A DNA stretch of 64,000 nt from Epiperipatus broadwayi. Its lineage: Eukaryota > Onychophora > Udeonychophora > Euonychophora > Peripatidae. The DNA is taken from positions 866,001 through 930,000 of the forward strand of contig JAQFVV010000031.1 in assembly GCA_028023455.1 (NCBI GenBank), given 5' to 3'. Under the pieces are notes generated by a model, which was not told where the DNA came from, made no database searches, and saw only the letters and a program-made list of their open reading frames with translations. This document shows, piece by piece, positions 49,065 through 61,380 of the stretch; position 1 is the stretch's first letter, and the number at the start of each line of letters is the position of its first letter. A program made the position numbers and the translations under genes.

Positions 49065-51556
49065 TTGATTTTAGACCGATCCTGCTAAATATTAAAACAT
49101 GAAAGTATTTACAGGTTTATGAAAAAATTTATATTTTTTATATCGAAAGATTTAATTTTGGTTTTCAGTCTTCTTATATATATTTCATATAGATATATTT
49201 TGCCCTGTTGATTCTATAATATTATTTCATATATATTATAATTTTTTATGGTTCTAGTGGACTAACCACTGCATGCCACTTGATGGCTCTGTTGCTAGTC
49301 AAAAACCAATAGATATAATGTTACCAGGCTGATTTACAATTTTATTATTTATTCAAAAACAAATAAACATAATGCTTTCACCTGTTTCTTTTTTATATAT
49401 AACAATTTACATTTATTTTTCTTTATAACGTTTTTTTTTTTTAAAAAAAAAAAGTGCACTTACTGTTTTTTGGAAAAACATTAGTTTTTAAATTAATTTT
49501 TTAATTACATTAGACACATGTCAGCACGTAGTGCTGGAATGTGCAGGAAGAGGGACCGATGGTTTTGTTGATCTGAAGCATCAGCCAAAACACATGCTCT
49601 ATTCTGATCAAACAAATATATATATATATATACTATAAACATTTCCGCACGATATTTTGAAAACTATTTTTAAAAAATTTATGAAACAACATTATTTAAT
49701 AAAATGTAAGAATTCCATTTTAAAATTACAGTCTGATCAAACCAAGCTTATGCTTTTAAAAGCAATGACAAAACACAGCCGTTTTAGTATTCTCATAGCT
49801 GTTCTTGCACAAAATTCCTTTTTCGTGTGAATTCTGTAAAATGGTGCTGGGACTTTTGCAATTCGTTTCACCTTAACAAGATATGTTCAGAAGCATAGTG
49901 ATGGGCTTAATGGGCTTACAATTATTACTATCTAAAACTATGTCAGGTCATGTGAAAAATTATTATTTCGAATGCACATGAAAAGATTTATGGCCACTTG
50001 AATTCTATACACCCTCACATCATATCATAGCGATCTGTGAAGTGTGTGTTATTTGCATAGTGCCACGAAACACAAAAGTGGACCATAATATTTGTGTGTA
50101 ATGCCATCTAGGCCTGCTTAACGACTAATATGAACAGAACAGTTCTATAGGCTGTGTAAATGGCATATTTCTGTGCTTTTGCATGGAATTCGTGACATCA
50201 AGCAGCATACGGCAGCTAATTGACGAATATCTTTATTTTATATGTTGAAATATTTATTTTCCAATGCATGTGTTTTTTATTTTCTAAGCTGAATAATTTT
50301 GAGAGCTTGGATTTTTCAATTTATGTTCTATATTTTCATATATTAAAAGATTTCAAAATATTATGTTTTAGATATTATATATACATTTCATATAGAGTTT
50401 AGATACTATATATATTTCAGAAAAGTTTTATATAAACATTATAAATATAATTAGAATTCCTATTTTATATATGAAAAGATTTTAGATTTTAATTTTAAAT
50501 AGTTTTAGACTACACAGACAATACCCCCTCCCCCCATTACATAAAAATGTTGGGTTTTAGTAAATTTGTAATATTATTGCATGTATTTATTTTATACATA
50601 TAATTAACATTTCTAATTTATACAGTTCTGCTTTACAACATTGGAATAAATAAATTACTTTTTCATTAGATAAAAAAAAACTATCTATAGTATATTCAAT
50701 ATTCATTATTGATGAGCCCATGTCTGGAATGAGTTTCTATTGTTTTTATCTGCTTTGAATGGTGATGACAAGATAAATTAAGAAATTTCATATGTGGATA
50801 AGAAAAATATTGATGAGAAGTAAAAAAAGATGATATGTATAATCTAAATCTTGGTACCCAATAGGTATGGAAAATATTCCAACACTCCAACTCTTTTAAT
50901 GAATATAATAATTGCTATCCAAAAAATAACAGAAGAAATATTTTTTCTCATTTAGCTATTGAATTTTGTATTATAATTATTAATTCATTGTACCCTAAAT
51001 AAAGCCAAGACAGAGATCAGACCTTACACGTAACATTATAAGACAAAAATACTAAAGTATTGAAATACTTTGAATTGATTTTTGATGTCACATTATTCCA
51101 AAAAAAATTTTTTTTATAAACACAATTATGCAGATACATGACATAATAGCTGGAAACACTTCTAAAATAATAACAGAGTTTATGACTGTTTTTTGGGGGG
51201 TAATGTTGCAAGACATCATCAAAATATCATGACTGGATTTGATCTGGACAAATAAAAAAACATTCTCCAAATTCACATATTTTCTAAAACTGATATTGAT
51301 ACTAGATAAGCCTTATTCATGAAATGTTTTAATTTTTTTGATAATCAAAATTTCAATAAAAATTAAGATTTAAGAAATTATGAAATATTTGAAAGAATAT
51401 TTTAGGTTTTTATATATTCTAGGTCAGACTCTTAGTTTGAATAAAATCCTGGTGCTCCTAAAAATATGCTTCATCTAGAAAGTGTATATTTATAAATATA
51501 TATATATTGATAAAGTATTTTTCTTTGTTTCCACACTAAACTATAATAATATTTTC
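49065..51556. other. AT-rich stretch without supported genes
   Basis: About 2.5 kb. T12A11 lies at 49431-49453 and a TA microsatellite near 49617-49630. The stretch 49500-50220 is less AT-rich and may be an old repeat, but I cannot name it. Confidence 0.45.
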
Positions 51557-51677
51557 CTGAAGGTTTGTGATGATGATGTTCTAGCTGTATTTTTATATTG
51601 AACTATTTCCATCATCTAATATGTGTGTCGAATGTCTTTAGAAAAGTTTAATTTTATTTAAATATTCCAAATACATT

Positions 51678-51815
51678 CAACTGTTAGTAATATCACAACA
51701 AATAGGTTAGTATATGCACCAACTGTTAGTAATATCACAGCAAACAGGTGAGTATATGCACCAACTGTTACTAACATCACAACAAACATCACAACAAACA
51801 GGTTAGTATATGCAC
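51678..51815 (+). repeat. Three tandem ~42 bp units
   Basis: Units 51678-51719, 51720-51761 and 51762-51815 each begin CAACTGTTA and end GTATATGCAC. The third is 12 bases longer through a duplication of CATCACAACAAA. The first lies mostly within the inner end of the left arm of the 51590-52079 inverted repeat. Confidence 0.85.
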
Positions 51816-51880
51816 AATGTTTTGAGAGGTATTTTTCTCCCTTCTTCTTCATGTTTTGCTGGCATGACCAGTGACAGTAG

Positions 51881-51962
51881 TAGCATGGGATTTGAACCTG
51901 GGTCCTGGGATTCTTAATTATTGAATTTTAAGGTAACACTCTAACCAACTGAGCCAGACTAA
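51881..51962 (-). ncRNA. tRNA-like / SINE-head sequence
   Basis: On the minus strand TGGCTCAGTTGG (51945-51956) fits the RNA polymerase III A box, and GGTTCAAATCC (51888-51898) fits the B box, about 47 bases downstream. The D-arm pairs (GCTC with GAGT), but anticodon, acceptor and T stems do not pair convincingly, so this is not a functional tRNA. It is either a tRNA pseudogene or the head of a tRNA-derived SINE within a fold-back element. Confidence 0.65.
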
Positions 51963-52189
51963 CTTGTTTGCTGTGATATTACTAACAGTTGAATGTATTT
52001 GGAATATTTAAATAAAATTAAACTTTTCTAAAGACATTCAACACACATATTAGATAATGAAAATAGTCCAATATAAAAATAAACTATAATAACTTTATTA
52101 AAAAGGAAATATGCTTTCTAGCTATCACACTCAAATTAAATTGCATGATTGAAGTCTAGCTTATATATAATTTGCATTTAATTACTAGT

Positions 52190-54892
52190 AAAAAAAAAAT
52201 TGGACACTATTGGATTTTGTGAAGTTAGAAGAAAAGATGAAGAAACAATTGATTTAAAAAGTGAACATGTACTCTATTATAAAGGCACAAATATTGGAAA
52301 TACAAGTGGAGTAGAATTCATTATAAATAAAAAGTGGAAGAACAACAAGTGGAGATTGATTGTGTATCGTACAGTGGCAAGATTAGTTATACAACTTAAT
52401 AGCAGATGCCAAATGCAGATAATTCAGGTTTATGCCCCAACAAGTTCTCATAGTGACAAAGTAGTAGAAGATTTTTATATGGATGTACAAAAGGCTTTTG
52501 ATTAGAGTAAACAAAATTTTTAAAATTGTTATGGGAGACTCTAATGCTAGAGTTGGTAAACAAATGAAAGATGAAAGTGCTCTAGGTAATTTTGGTTATG
52601 GTAATAGAAATGAGAGAGGACATAGACTTGTGGAGTTTGCAGAAAAAGAAAAACTTTATATTATGAATTCTTTTTTTGAGAAAAATGTTAAAAGGAAATG
52701 GGCATGGGATCATCCAACTGAAGGTACGGCAGAATTGGATTATATTTTGGCTAACAGAAAATACATATTTCAAGATTGCAATGTTCTTAATAAATATAAC
52801 ACAGGACGTGATCATCGATTAGTAAGATATAAAATACACGTTAGTGCAAAACTAGGTAGACAAAACTTATTAAGAAACACAATATTTACAGTTGATATTC
52901 CTAATCTTCAGAAACAGTCTAATGAATTTAAATTAGAACTTACAAATCGGTTGCAAGTATTGGTAGATTTTGGACATGATTCAGATTTGAATGAAATTAA
53001 TAAGAAAATAACTGATACACTTTTAAAAACTGCAACAAAGATAGCTGGTAGAAAAAAGCAGCAAATGACCAATAAAAGTTCTACTGTGACTAGAGAATTT
53101 ATGAAGAAAAAAAGAAATATGAAGATAAAAAAAATGATGCATTAAAAAGGATTGAATAGCTCGAATTTTGTAAAATGGTGCAAAAAAGAGTTGAATATAT
53201 AAGAAGGTATAACTGTGAACTAGCAAGGAAAGCTGTAGAAGAGAATAAAAGTCTCAAGAGTGTAAAACAACATTTTGGTATTGGTAGGAAATTTATATCT
53301 GCAATAAAAAAAAAAGATGAAATTATTATTAAAAAGAGAGATGACATCATGAAATGGGTAGAAGACTTCTATCAAGAATTATATAGTAATAAAGAACAAG
53401 TACCTCCTATATCTATTATATCTTCCGAATTACCCAGAATATTAAATGAAGAAGTGAGACATGCAATTAAATTTATGAAGAAAGGAAAGGCTTCAGGTAA
53501 TGATGGAATTATCATTGATACATTAAAAGAAGGAGGTGACAAAATAGAAAAATTTTTAACAAAGATATATATCAAATGACTAAATGATAAAATTGTACCA
53601 GATGATTGGAAGAATGCAGTATTAATATTAATATTTTAAAAAGATGATAAAGAATATATTAGAAATTACAAACCTATCAGCCTTTCATCAGTTTTATCTA
53701 CAGAGAACATTGAATTTCCACCAACCAAGAGAACAAGCTGGATTTAAAAGTGGTTTCAGTACATTAGATCATATCCAGGTATTGAAAGAAGTTATAGAAA
53801 GGACAAATGAAGATGAGTTGCCATTATGCTTTGGATTTGTAGATTATGAAAAGGCATTTGATTCTACAAACATTTCTTCAGTTATTAAAGCATTGGATCA
53901 TCAAGGTATAGATCCAGGATATTTCATATTTTAAAAAATATTTATAAAAATGCAACAGCAACAATTAGATTACATAATGATACTAGGAAAGTTATCATTG
54001 AGAAGGGTGTAAGACAGGGTAACTCCATATCTCCAAAACTTTTTACAGCAGTGCTGCAAGAAATATTTTGTGGATTAAAATGCGGAGCTAAAGATGTGAG
54101 AGTAAATGGAGATTATTTAAATCATTTAGATTTTGCAGATGATGTATTTGTTTTTGCAAATAATGCTTTAGAGTTGCATGAAATGTTGAGGAGTTATCAG
54201 ATGAAAGTAGGAAAGTAAGAATAAAGATAAATGTTAAAAAGACTAATATTTAATGGATTTTCTCAAAATATGAAAATAAAGATTGATTATGATGATTTAA
54301 AAAAAGTTATCAGCTACAAATATCTTGGTCAGATTATTAATACAGATGGAAACATAATGGATGAAATTAATCATAGAATTAAACTTGGTCGGAGTGCTTT
54401 TGGTAAAAATAACTTGATACTAAAATGAAATATGCCTATGTGTTTGAAAAGGAAGGTTTTTAATAAATGTGTTTTACTAGTTCTTACTTATAGATCTGGG
54501 ACTTTGACACTTAATAGAAGAGCAATACAGAGACTTCAGACCACTCAAAGAAGTATGGAGAGATGCATGTTGGGAGTAACAAGAAGAGATCGAAAATGCA
54601 ATATATGGGTAAGAGAACAAACAGGTATTATTGACCTCATTGAAAAAATTAAAAGACTGAAATTGAGTTGGGCTGAACATATTACTAGAAGAGATAATAA
54701 TAGATGGACAATTGAAATCTTAAACTGGATTCCAAGAGATTGTAAAAGACCTAGAAAAAGACCACATGTGAGATGGATGGATGAAATAAGAAAGTGTGCA
54801 CGGGTGATGTGGAGAAGAGAAGCTAAAGATCAGAGATGGATTGAACTTGGAGAAACCTTCATCCTGCAGTAAATTGATAATGGATGATGATA
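52190..54892 (+). pseudogene. RTE-type LINE, 5'-truncated and broken (copy 1)
   Basis: Plus-strand pieces in order encode an apurinic-type endonuclease and a reverse transcriptase. Endonuclease: IGFCEVRRKDEE near its start (the Glu motif), QIIQVYAPTSSHSD, MGDSNARVG, ELDYIL, DHRLVRYKIH. Reverse transcriptase: KGKASGNDGI at about 53480-53515, FVDYEKAFDS at about 53835-53865, and FADD at 54131-54142. The tail has LSWAEHITRRDNNRW and KRPRKRPHVRWMDE, typical of RTE-type elements. The N-terminal part of the endonuclease is missing. Stops and frameshifts break it into at least six frames, one being a TAG at 52503-52505 where the second copy has CAG. It ends in a TGATAATGGATGATGATAA-type tail. Clade assignment is from overall resemblance. 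Confidence 0.88.
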
Positions 54893-57800
54893 ATTTAAAG
54901 ATAACCACAAAATCAATGATTATAGAAATGAAGGCCATATTGAAGATTCATCATATGTTAACTGGGAATCTTTATTTTCTAGTAAATTGCTAGATGTCCA
55001 TTTACATGTTTTCATGAATTGCTCCCACAAAAAATTTAAGTGGGATTGATTAATTAGTGCTATATAATTAAATAAATCTATAATACAGATTTAATATCTC
55101 ATTCTAATGTAATAATTACATACAAATTAATATTATTTGTACAAATATTTTTTTTTTTATAAGTAATTTTTCATTTCCTTTTAATATCAATTTCATGATG
55201 TCCTGAAACCTATACCACATGAAATTGTATGACTACATTCATACAAAAATAAGTTTCTAGTAAATTGTTAGATATCCAATAACAAATAAATATTTTAAAA
55301 AATTATTACCCCTTCCACAAAGTAAACAAAATGAGAATACTATACAGAGCTTAAAATACTTTTGTGAGAAATTTCACAAAAAAAAAAAGTTGACTTTTTC
55401 AATCATTTTGAGTTTTTTCTTAGTTTGAACTACCCCAGTAATGACACTAGGCAATACATACACAAAGAAAGATTCTTATAATTAGTGTTTATAAATTGCT
55501 TATCAAGTGAATGTCCAATCCTATGTATTTCCAAGGTGTATATATATAAAATTAAAAATAAATGAACTAATTTTTCACTATTCAATTGATAGGACTTCCA
55601 ATGACTGACTGAATTTAGATTTTTGTTTTTAAGTAAACTTTTTAGATATTTTTTTTAAATACACTTAAGATAATTCATATATTTAAAATAGATTTTATGT
55701 TAGTTTTAAAAAAACACACAATCTGTCAAAGTCTGCAATTTTAATTATATTTTTCATTCCGTTTTTAAATATACACCAGATGTTCTCACACTTTTTTTTA
55801 ACGTTTATTGTGCGAAAGATGCAAACGTTTAGTGTCCCACCAGAGGCTTTACATACAATATTTATATAGATGTATATTTGCATATATATAAACACATACA
55901 CTGTATAGATAATGTGAAAGTTTTAATATTTTTTGTACTTTTCATAAGAAATTTGAAAATTGCTCCTTTAAACTATAGTCCCGTCTTCAAATTTATTTAA
56001 CTAGATAACTATTTCAATAATTTATAATATTTAAAACAAATGTTTATTTAAACACAAACTAACATGTCAGCATGAATGAAGTATCTATTAATATATTAAG
56101 TGCTTTGAAACTGCCTTGGACTGCCCAGTGATTCTAAGTTCTTTTTTTAACATTAAACAGCTCCCAGTATGACTAAAAAGCACAATCATAATCTACCTGC
56201 AGTAGGTACAGGTCAGGTCACAAATGCAAAATATCTAGAGAAATAACTTTTTTAAAAGCAGATGAGGCAATGATTCATTTAGCCTCTTGGGTGTCTAGAT
56301 GACTACTGGTGTCCCTTAGAAATTTGTAAAATACAAAAGCAGAAATCTGTGGAGATTAAAAAAAAAAAAAGCAATAAAATAAGTTAAGCTTCAAAACCAA
56401 TATCGAAGAACCTTTAAACAATTTCCAAGTCATTCCAAATTACAATTCCCTTATGAATAAAATTTTATATAATATTTTTAAGAGCAGATGATTTTTTTTT
56501 TTTTTACAGTTACGAATATATATATATTAGTTTAATAAAAAAAAATATGTATGTAATTTAAATATAAATTACTAAAAAAAAAAAACAATAAAGATTATAA
56601 ATAGCAATTTAGTGATGTGCAAATAGGATTTTAATTTAAAATTGTATATTAACTTTCAATTAACTTTTTTATAAAAGGTTAATAATCTTGAGTTGTTTCA
56701 ACTATGTCTTAAGCATAATTGTTGTAATGTAATATACTTTATATTTAAAAACTGTGCCATGAGTTATTCATGCTTTACAATCTAATCACGCTTTGTTTGG
56801 TATTTGTACGATTAAGATATTCATGTTATAATGTAAGAATTTGGCAATTACTCATTACCAGTTCAAGACAAATGTTAAGATTCCGATATAAAAGTCCGGT
56901 GATGTAATTATTTGGATTTTTGTTATATATAATTTGAAAGTTTGATTTAACAAATTCAATAACTAGATTGTTAAAATAATTTGAAATAGTTTATTACAGT
57001 AAATATTATATTTCAAGATGAATGTTAATATATATAATATTAAAAAAAACAAGATAATGCTGACAAGATCTACTTCTACAATTAGATTTCATCCCTTCTC
57101 AATCACAGCCAATCTATAACTCCACACAATTAACACTATACATTTACCACTTTCAATTAAAATAGATATGTCCTTTTATGTTATACATAAACTTGTTTGC
57201 ATAATTTGTTATTCATTATAAATCTGATGAATCAGAGATTATCTACAAAATAAAATTGTACTGTAATGTGTAAAAATTCTCCTTGTGAAGATTTCATTAT
57301 CTGTGAAGTTATTTAGAGGAAGTGATGCATTCCAAAATCCAAGTTAAAAGTTATTCCATAAGTAACCTTAATAATTATATGGAAGTATTGCATGCATTTA
57401 ATTATTAATACAGAAAATATATAATAAATTTAATTATAAATAATAAAAATCTGGAATGAAACAAAGGTTTTATGTACCAACTCATCAGTCTTCCTACATT
57501 GTATAATCACACACTTATTTCTATAGTAGTAAAATGTCTACATTAACATCAGAAACACTGAAAATAAACTAATAAAAATATGTTGTTGTTTTTTATTAAA
57601 AATTATGTAACACTATCAGTTATTTTAAAATGTACTAAATTTGTAATATTACTTATCAAATTCAAATAGGAATTTCTCATTTTATTAATTAGTTTATTTG
57701 AAATTCCATATAGTTTTTTTTCTTTTTCATAATTATTAACTTCTCTAGAGCAATCATCAGTTGTAAATTTAATTTATATTTCAGATGCAATAATAGCTCT

Positions 57801-58595
57801 AAGAATCTATTTAATTTGTCAATAAATAATTTAATGAAAAAAGGTGTTTTAATCTAAAATGATCATAGAATAAAATTATTTGATTAGTAATAATATATCT
57901 CCTCCATCTGAATCATTTCTGTAAGTATGAATATAGTAGTGTCAAAATAGATTATATTATAACAGTCCACCAATTATTTCATTCAAATTTAATGATTTGA
58001 AATTATTAATCATCTTAAAGATTTGAACTCTAGAGAACTTATTTATTTAGCTTTAAGGGTATAACATGAAGTCAGCAGCAACTACAATTTAACTTTATAG
58101 TACTTTTGACCTTTTTATAAAAGGATGATATATGAAAATAAAGTATCAGATAATAACTTTTGTGTGAAGAAAGCAATTTTATGGCTGGCACAGCTTAAAT
58201 GTAATTCACAAGAATATACAATACTTTGTGAGATTATAGAAAACTCAACAAATATATCCCATTTTCAATAAAAATAAATAAATAAATGATGATAATAAAA
58301 CTAGATATGAAAATGATATTTTCTTAGGTGAGCATATAATGTTATTTTTGAAGTATTCTAATTAGTGTACAAGTAGCCCTCCACTAACAGAAGTGATCTC
58401 AGTATTATTTTGCTTAAGTGAGATTTTGTTTCAAGTGCACCTATCTTATTAATCATGGTACAGAATTTGCAATATTTTTTTAATATATAAAAAAAAGACT
58501 ATGCAATATATTACAACAAATATTTATTTACAATTAGTTACGAAGTAATATAATTCTCTGCTTCTTTTCCTATGTATTGATTTCTATTATAACAT
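54893..58595. other. AT-rich stretch without supported genes
   Basis: About 3.7 kb of A/T-rich sequence with homopolymer runs. Small open frames look like chance. No RNA gene or further repeat is recognised. Confidence 0.5.
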
Positions 58596-59434
58596 ATCAT
58601 ACCATTTACACCTTCTTAGACATTTTATCAATACTTTCATTTGTATTATTTGTATTACACTAACAGTTTCGACTGTCCTGCAGTCATCATCAGAGCTACA
58701 ATATTCAAATATATAATTATACATAATTAATACACAATATAAACAAAAATAATTATACATTTTAATATGATCTTTATAAGTAATCATTTCCCATTTTACT
58801 ACCTTATCCTCTAAATAATTTTATCAATATTTTATATTAATTTATTTTATATCACTTTATTTTATTTTTTAAATATTATTTAATATAATAATTATAACTT
58901 TAACATTTATTTTACTATTTAATGCATATTATTATCATTTTTCTTATATTATAAAATCAACTAATCTTGTCTTATTTTTTTTAAATATTTCTATCAATAA
59001 ACTTTACCCACATTACAAATTATTTTTTAATTACAAAAAATTACTTACTTCTTGTTGATTCTATTACTAAAACTCAACTGACAAAAAAATTCAAAATTTG
59101 TATTTGTTTAACCCTCCCTCTATTGTCATTTTCTTTAACTTTTTTTTTAACATTTTCAAATTCTAATTATTACTAACAAGTGTTTATAAAATTATTGTTC
59201 TTATCCCAAAATCTCTATTAAGACTTGGTTTTATACTCTTAATCAAGATTGCTGCTTTAATTTTCCTATCCCTATTATTTGTGTAATTAATCATTTTTAT
59301 ACAATCTTTTTCAAACCTATGACCTGTTTCTAATGAATGCAAATAAATAGGTGATCTCTTATCATATTTATGTTGAATTAATCTGGTATAAATTGAGTTC
59401 TTTGTTTCTCTCACATAATTAGTTTTTATATTTT
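58596..59434 (-). mobile_element. Penelope-like element 3' fragment (left arm)
   Basis: The minus strand encodes, at about 59184-59440, NYVRETKNSIYTRLIQHKY, then YLHSLETGHRF and SIKPSLNRD. This fits the GIY-YIG endonuclease that ends Penelope-like proteins (YxGET-x-R-LxxH followed by H-x-x-x-x-GH). The conserved Gly of YVGET is Arg here. No reverse transcriptase remains upstream, so it is 5'-truncated. Beyond the stop at 59184 lie about 590 bases of 3' region with a hammerhead-like motif. It is an inverted, roughly 95% similar copy of 59439-60348, joined head to head at a short palindrome centred near 59436. Confidence 0.75.
58658..58693 (-). ncRNA. Hammerhead-ribozyme-like motif (left arm)
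   Basis: The minus strand has the conserved CTGATGA, then a hairpin GACTG-CAGGA-CAGTC as stem II, directly followed by GAAAC, then a short stem-III-like ACT..AGT. These are the hammerhead core elements in the right order. The base at the cleavage position is G (AGTG), which a hammerhead should not accept. An extra T lies between CTGATGA and stem II, and stem I is weak near the core. It is probably inactive. Hammerhead motifs are known from Penelope-like elements. Confidence 0.6.
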
Positions 59435-59438
59435 TACT

Positions 59439-60348
59439 AAAATATAAAAACTAATTATGTGGGAGATATAAAAACTAATTATGTGGGAGAAACAAAGAAC
59501 TCAATTTATACCAAATTAATTCAGCATAAATATAATAAGAGATCACCTATTTATTTGCATTCTTTAGAAACAGGTCATAGGTTTGAAAAATATTGTATAA
59601 AAATGATTAATTACACAAATAATAGTAGGGATAGGAAAATTAAAGAAGCAATCATGATTAAGAGTATAAAACCAAGTCTTAATAGAGATTTTGGGGTAAG
59701 AACAATAATCTTATAAATACTTGTTAGTAATAATTAGAATTTGAAAATGTTAAAAAAAAAAGTTAAAGAAAATGACAATAGAGGGAGGGTTAAACAAATA
59801 CAAATTTTGAATTCTTTTTGTCAGTTGGGTTTTGGTAATAGAATCAACAAGAAGTAAGTAATTTTTTGTAATAAAAAATAATTTGTAATGTGGGTAAAGT
59901 TTAATTGATAGAAATACTTAATAAAAATAAGACAAGATTAGAAGTTGATCTTATCATATAAGAAAAATAATAATAATATGCATTAAATAGTAAAATAAAT
60001 GTTAAAGTTATAATTATTATATTAAATAATATTTAAAAAATAAAATAAAGTGTTATAAAATAAATTAATATAAAATATTGATAAAATTATTTAGAAGATA
60101 AGGTAATAAAATGGAAAATGATTATTTATAAAGATCATATTAAAATGTATAATTATTTTTGTTTATATTGTGTATTAATTATATATATGTGTGTGTGTAT
60201 GTGTGTGGATAAGTGTAATAATTGTATAATTATATATTTAAATATTGAAACTGATGATGACTGCAGGACAGTAGATACTATTAGTCTAATACAAAGAATA
60301 CAAATAAAAGTATTGATAAAGTGTCTAAGAAGGTATAAATGGTATAAT
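59439..60348 (+). mobile_element. Penelope-like element 3' fragment (right arm)
   Basis: The plus-strand frame 59459-59716 (85 codons) reads NYVGETKNSIYTKLIQHKY, then YLHSLETGHRF and SIKPSLNRD, the GIY-YIG-like domain with its YVGET intact. It has no RT upstream. A 24-base tandem duplication at 59443-59466 and 59467-59490 marks the 5' junction. The 3' region includes a TG/TA microsatellite (about 60181-60208) absent from the other arm, and a hammerhead-like motif at 60251-60286. In full-length Penelope-like elements this domain follows the RT and cuts target DNA. Here it is a fragment. Confidence 0.75.
60251..60286 (+). ncRNA. Hammerhead-ribozyme-like motif (right arm)
   Basis: It has the same layout as the left-arm motif: CTGATGA, stem II hairpin from GACTG, then the core strand, here TAGATAC in place of the CGAAAC seen in the other arm, and a stem-III-like ACT-ATT-AGT followed by C, a permitted GTC cleavage triplet. 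The damaged GAAA makes activity unlikely. The lesions in the two arms fall in different core positions. Confidence 0.55.
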
Positions 60349-61380
60349 TAGTTAAGAACTAGGATCTGGGTTAACAAACTCATCACACTTTTTTTAATAT
60401 TTACATTTTACATATATGTAAAATTTGTAAGTGAATTTTCATGTCATCAATTATGATTGACTGTATAGAAAAAAATGTAATTGATAAATATATAAAAAGT
60501 AAAGAAATTATAAAATAATGTAGATAACTTGATGATATAATGGTGATGGAAAATATCAAAACTACTGTCAGTACATTTAACAAATTGAATAATAATAAAT
60601 ATAATATTACATTTATAATGGGGAAAAAAAGAATTAAAATATTTAGATTGTAGGGGGGGGGTGATGAAGAAATATTTATAAAATAATATATTAACGATAA
60701 AAAAATAATAATTCATTCAAATTCATGCAATCATGAGCTCAAAAAATAACGGCTTTGAAAAATTTTAAATTAAAAAATGATAAACATCGAATATACAAGA
60801 AGCATTTAAACAAAAATTACAAGTTGAGAGTTTGAATAAACTTTTAAAGAGCCCCACCCCCTCTTTCTTTTCTTTTTTTAAAGGAAAAAAAGGGAGATGC
60901 TTTTACAATTTTTTTTTTTTAAAATGTGGTGTAGCCATAATGTTATTTTTAGTTAGTTATAAAAAATATAATTAGAAAGTATGAACAATTAAAAGAATAT
61001 GGAGTAATAATAAAGATATAAAAAATAATATAAAGCTTGTATATAGACAAGAAATGGGCTTCAATACTATATTTAATAGATATAAATATAAGACACTGAT
61101 CAAAGTAAAGTAGAATGCAAAAATAATAAATCTTTAAGGAAATGGATTGATTGTATAAAATTAATTGTGATCGTTGCAATATGTGTCAATAGAGATAAGA
61201 AATATGATAGAACAATTAAAAGAAAAAATCAGAAATCTTGTAACGGATTTTAAACAATTCTATTATATATACCCAAACACTAAAAAATAAAAAATATATA
61301 CTTTTTTTTTCTTTGCAAAAATGCTTTTATTTAATTGGTAATATACTAAAAAAAAAAACTTTTTTTTTCTTTTACAACAA
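60349..61380. other. AT-rich stretch without supported genes
   Basis: About 1 kb. A short pyrimidine/purine fold-back lies at about 60856-60900. No gene is recognised. Confidence 0.5.

Larger units (their letters stand above)
51590..52079. repeat. Long inverted repeat with 122 bp arms
   Basis: Arm 51590-51711 is the inverted copy of 51958-52079 with a few mismatches. Shared strings include AAAAGTTTAATTTTATTTAA and CAACTGTTAGTAATATCACA. The spacer of about 246 bases holds two extra copies of the inner arm sequence and a tRNA-like unit. The left arm's outer edge overlaps a dispersed repeat also found at 39686-39739. It looks like a fold-back mobile element, perhaps with a SINE or tRNA fragment inside. 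Confidence 0.82.

Noticed and set aside
51658-51852. 64-codon minus-strand frame with repeated residues
   Set aside because: Direct translation of the three 42 bp tandem units.
51881-51962. Functional tRNA gene
   Set aside because: A and B boxes are good, but anticodon, acceptor and T stems do not pair, so it is at most a tRNA-derived sequence.
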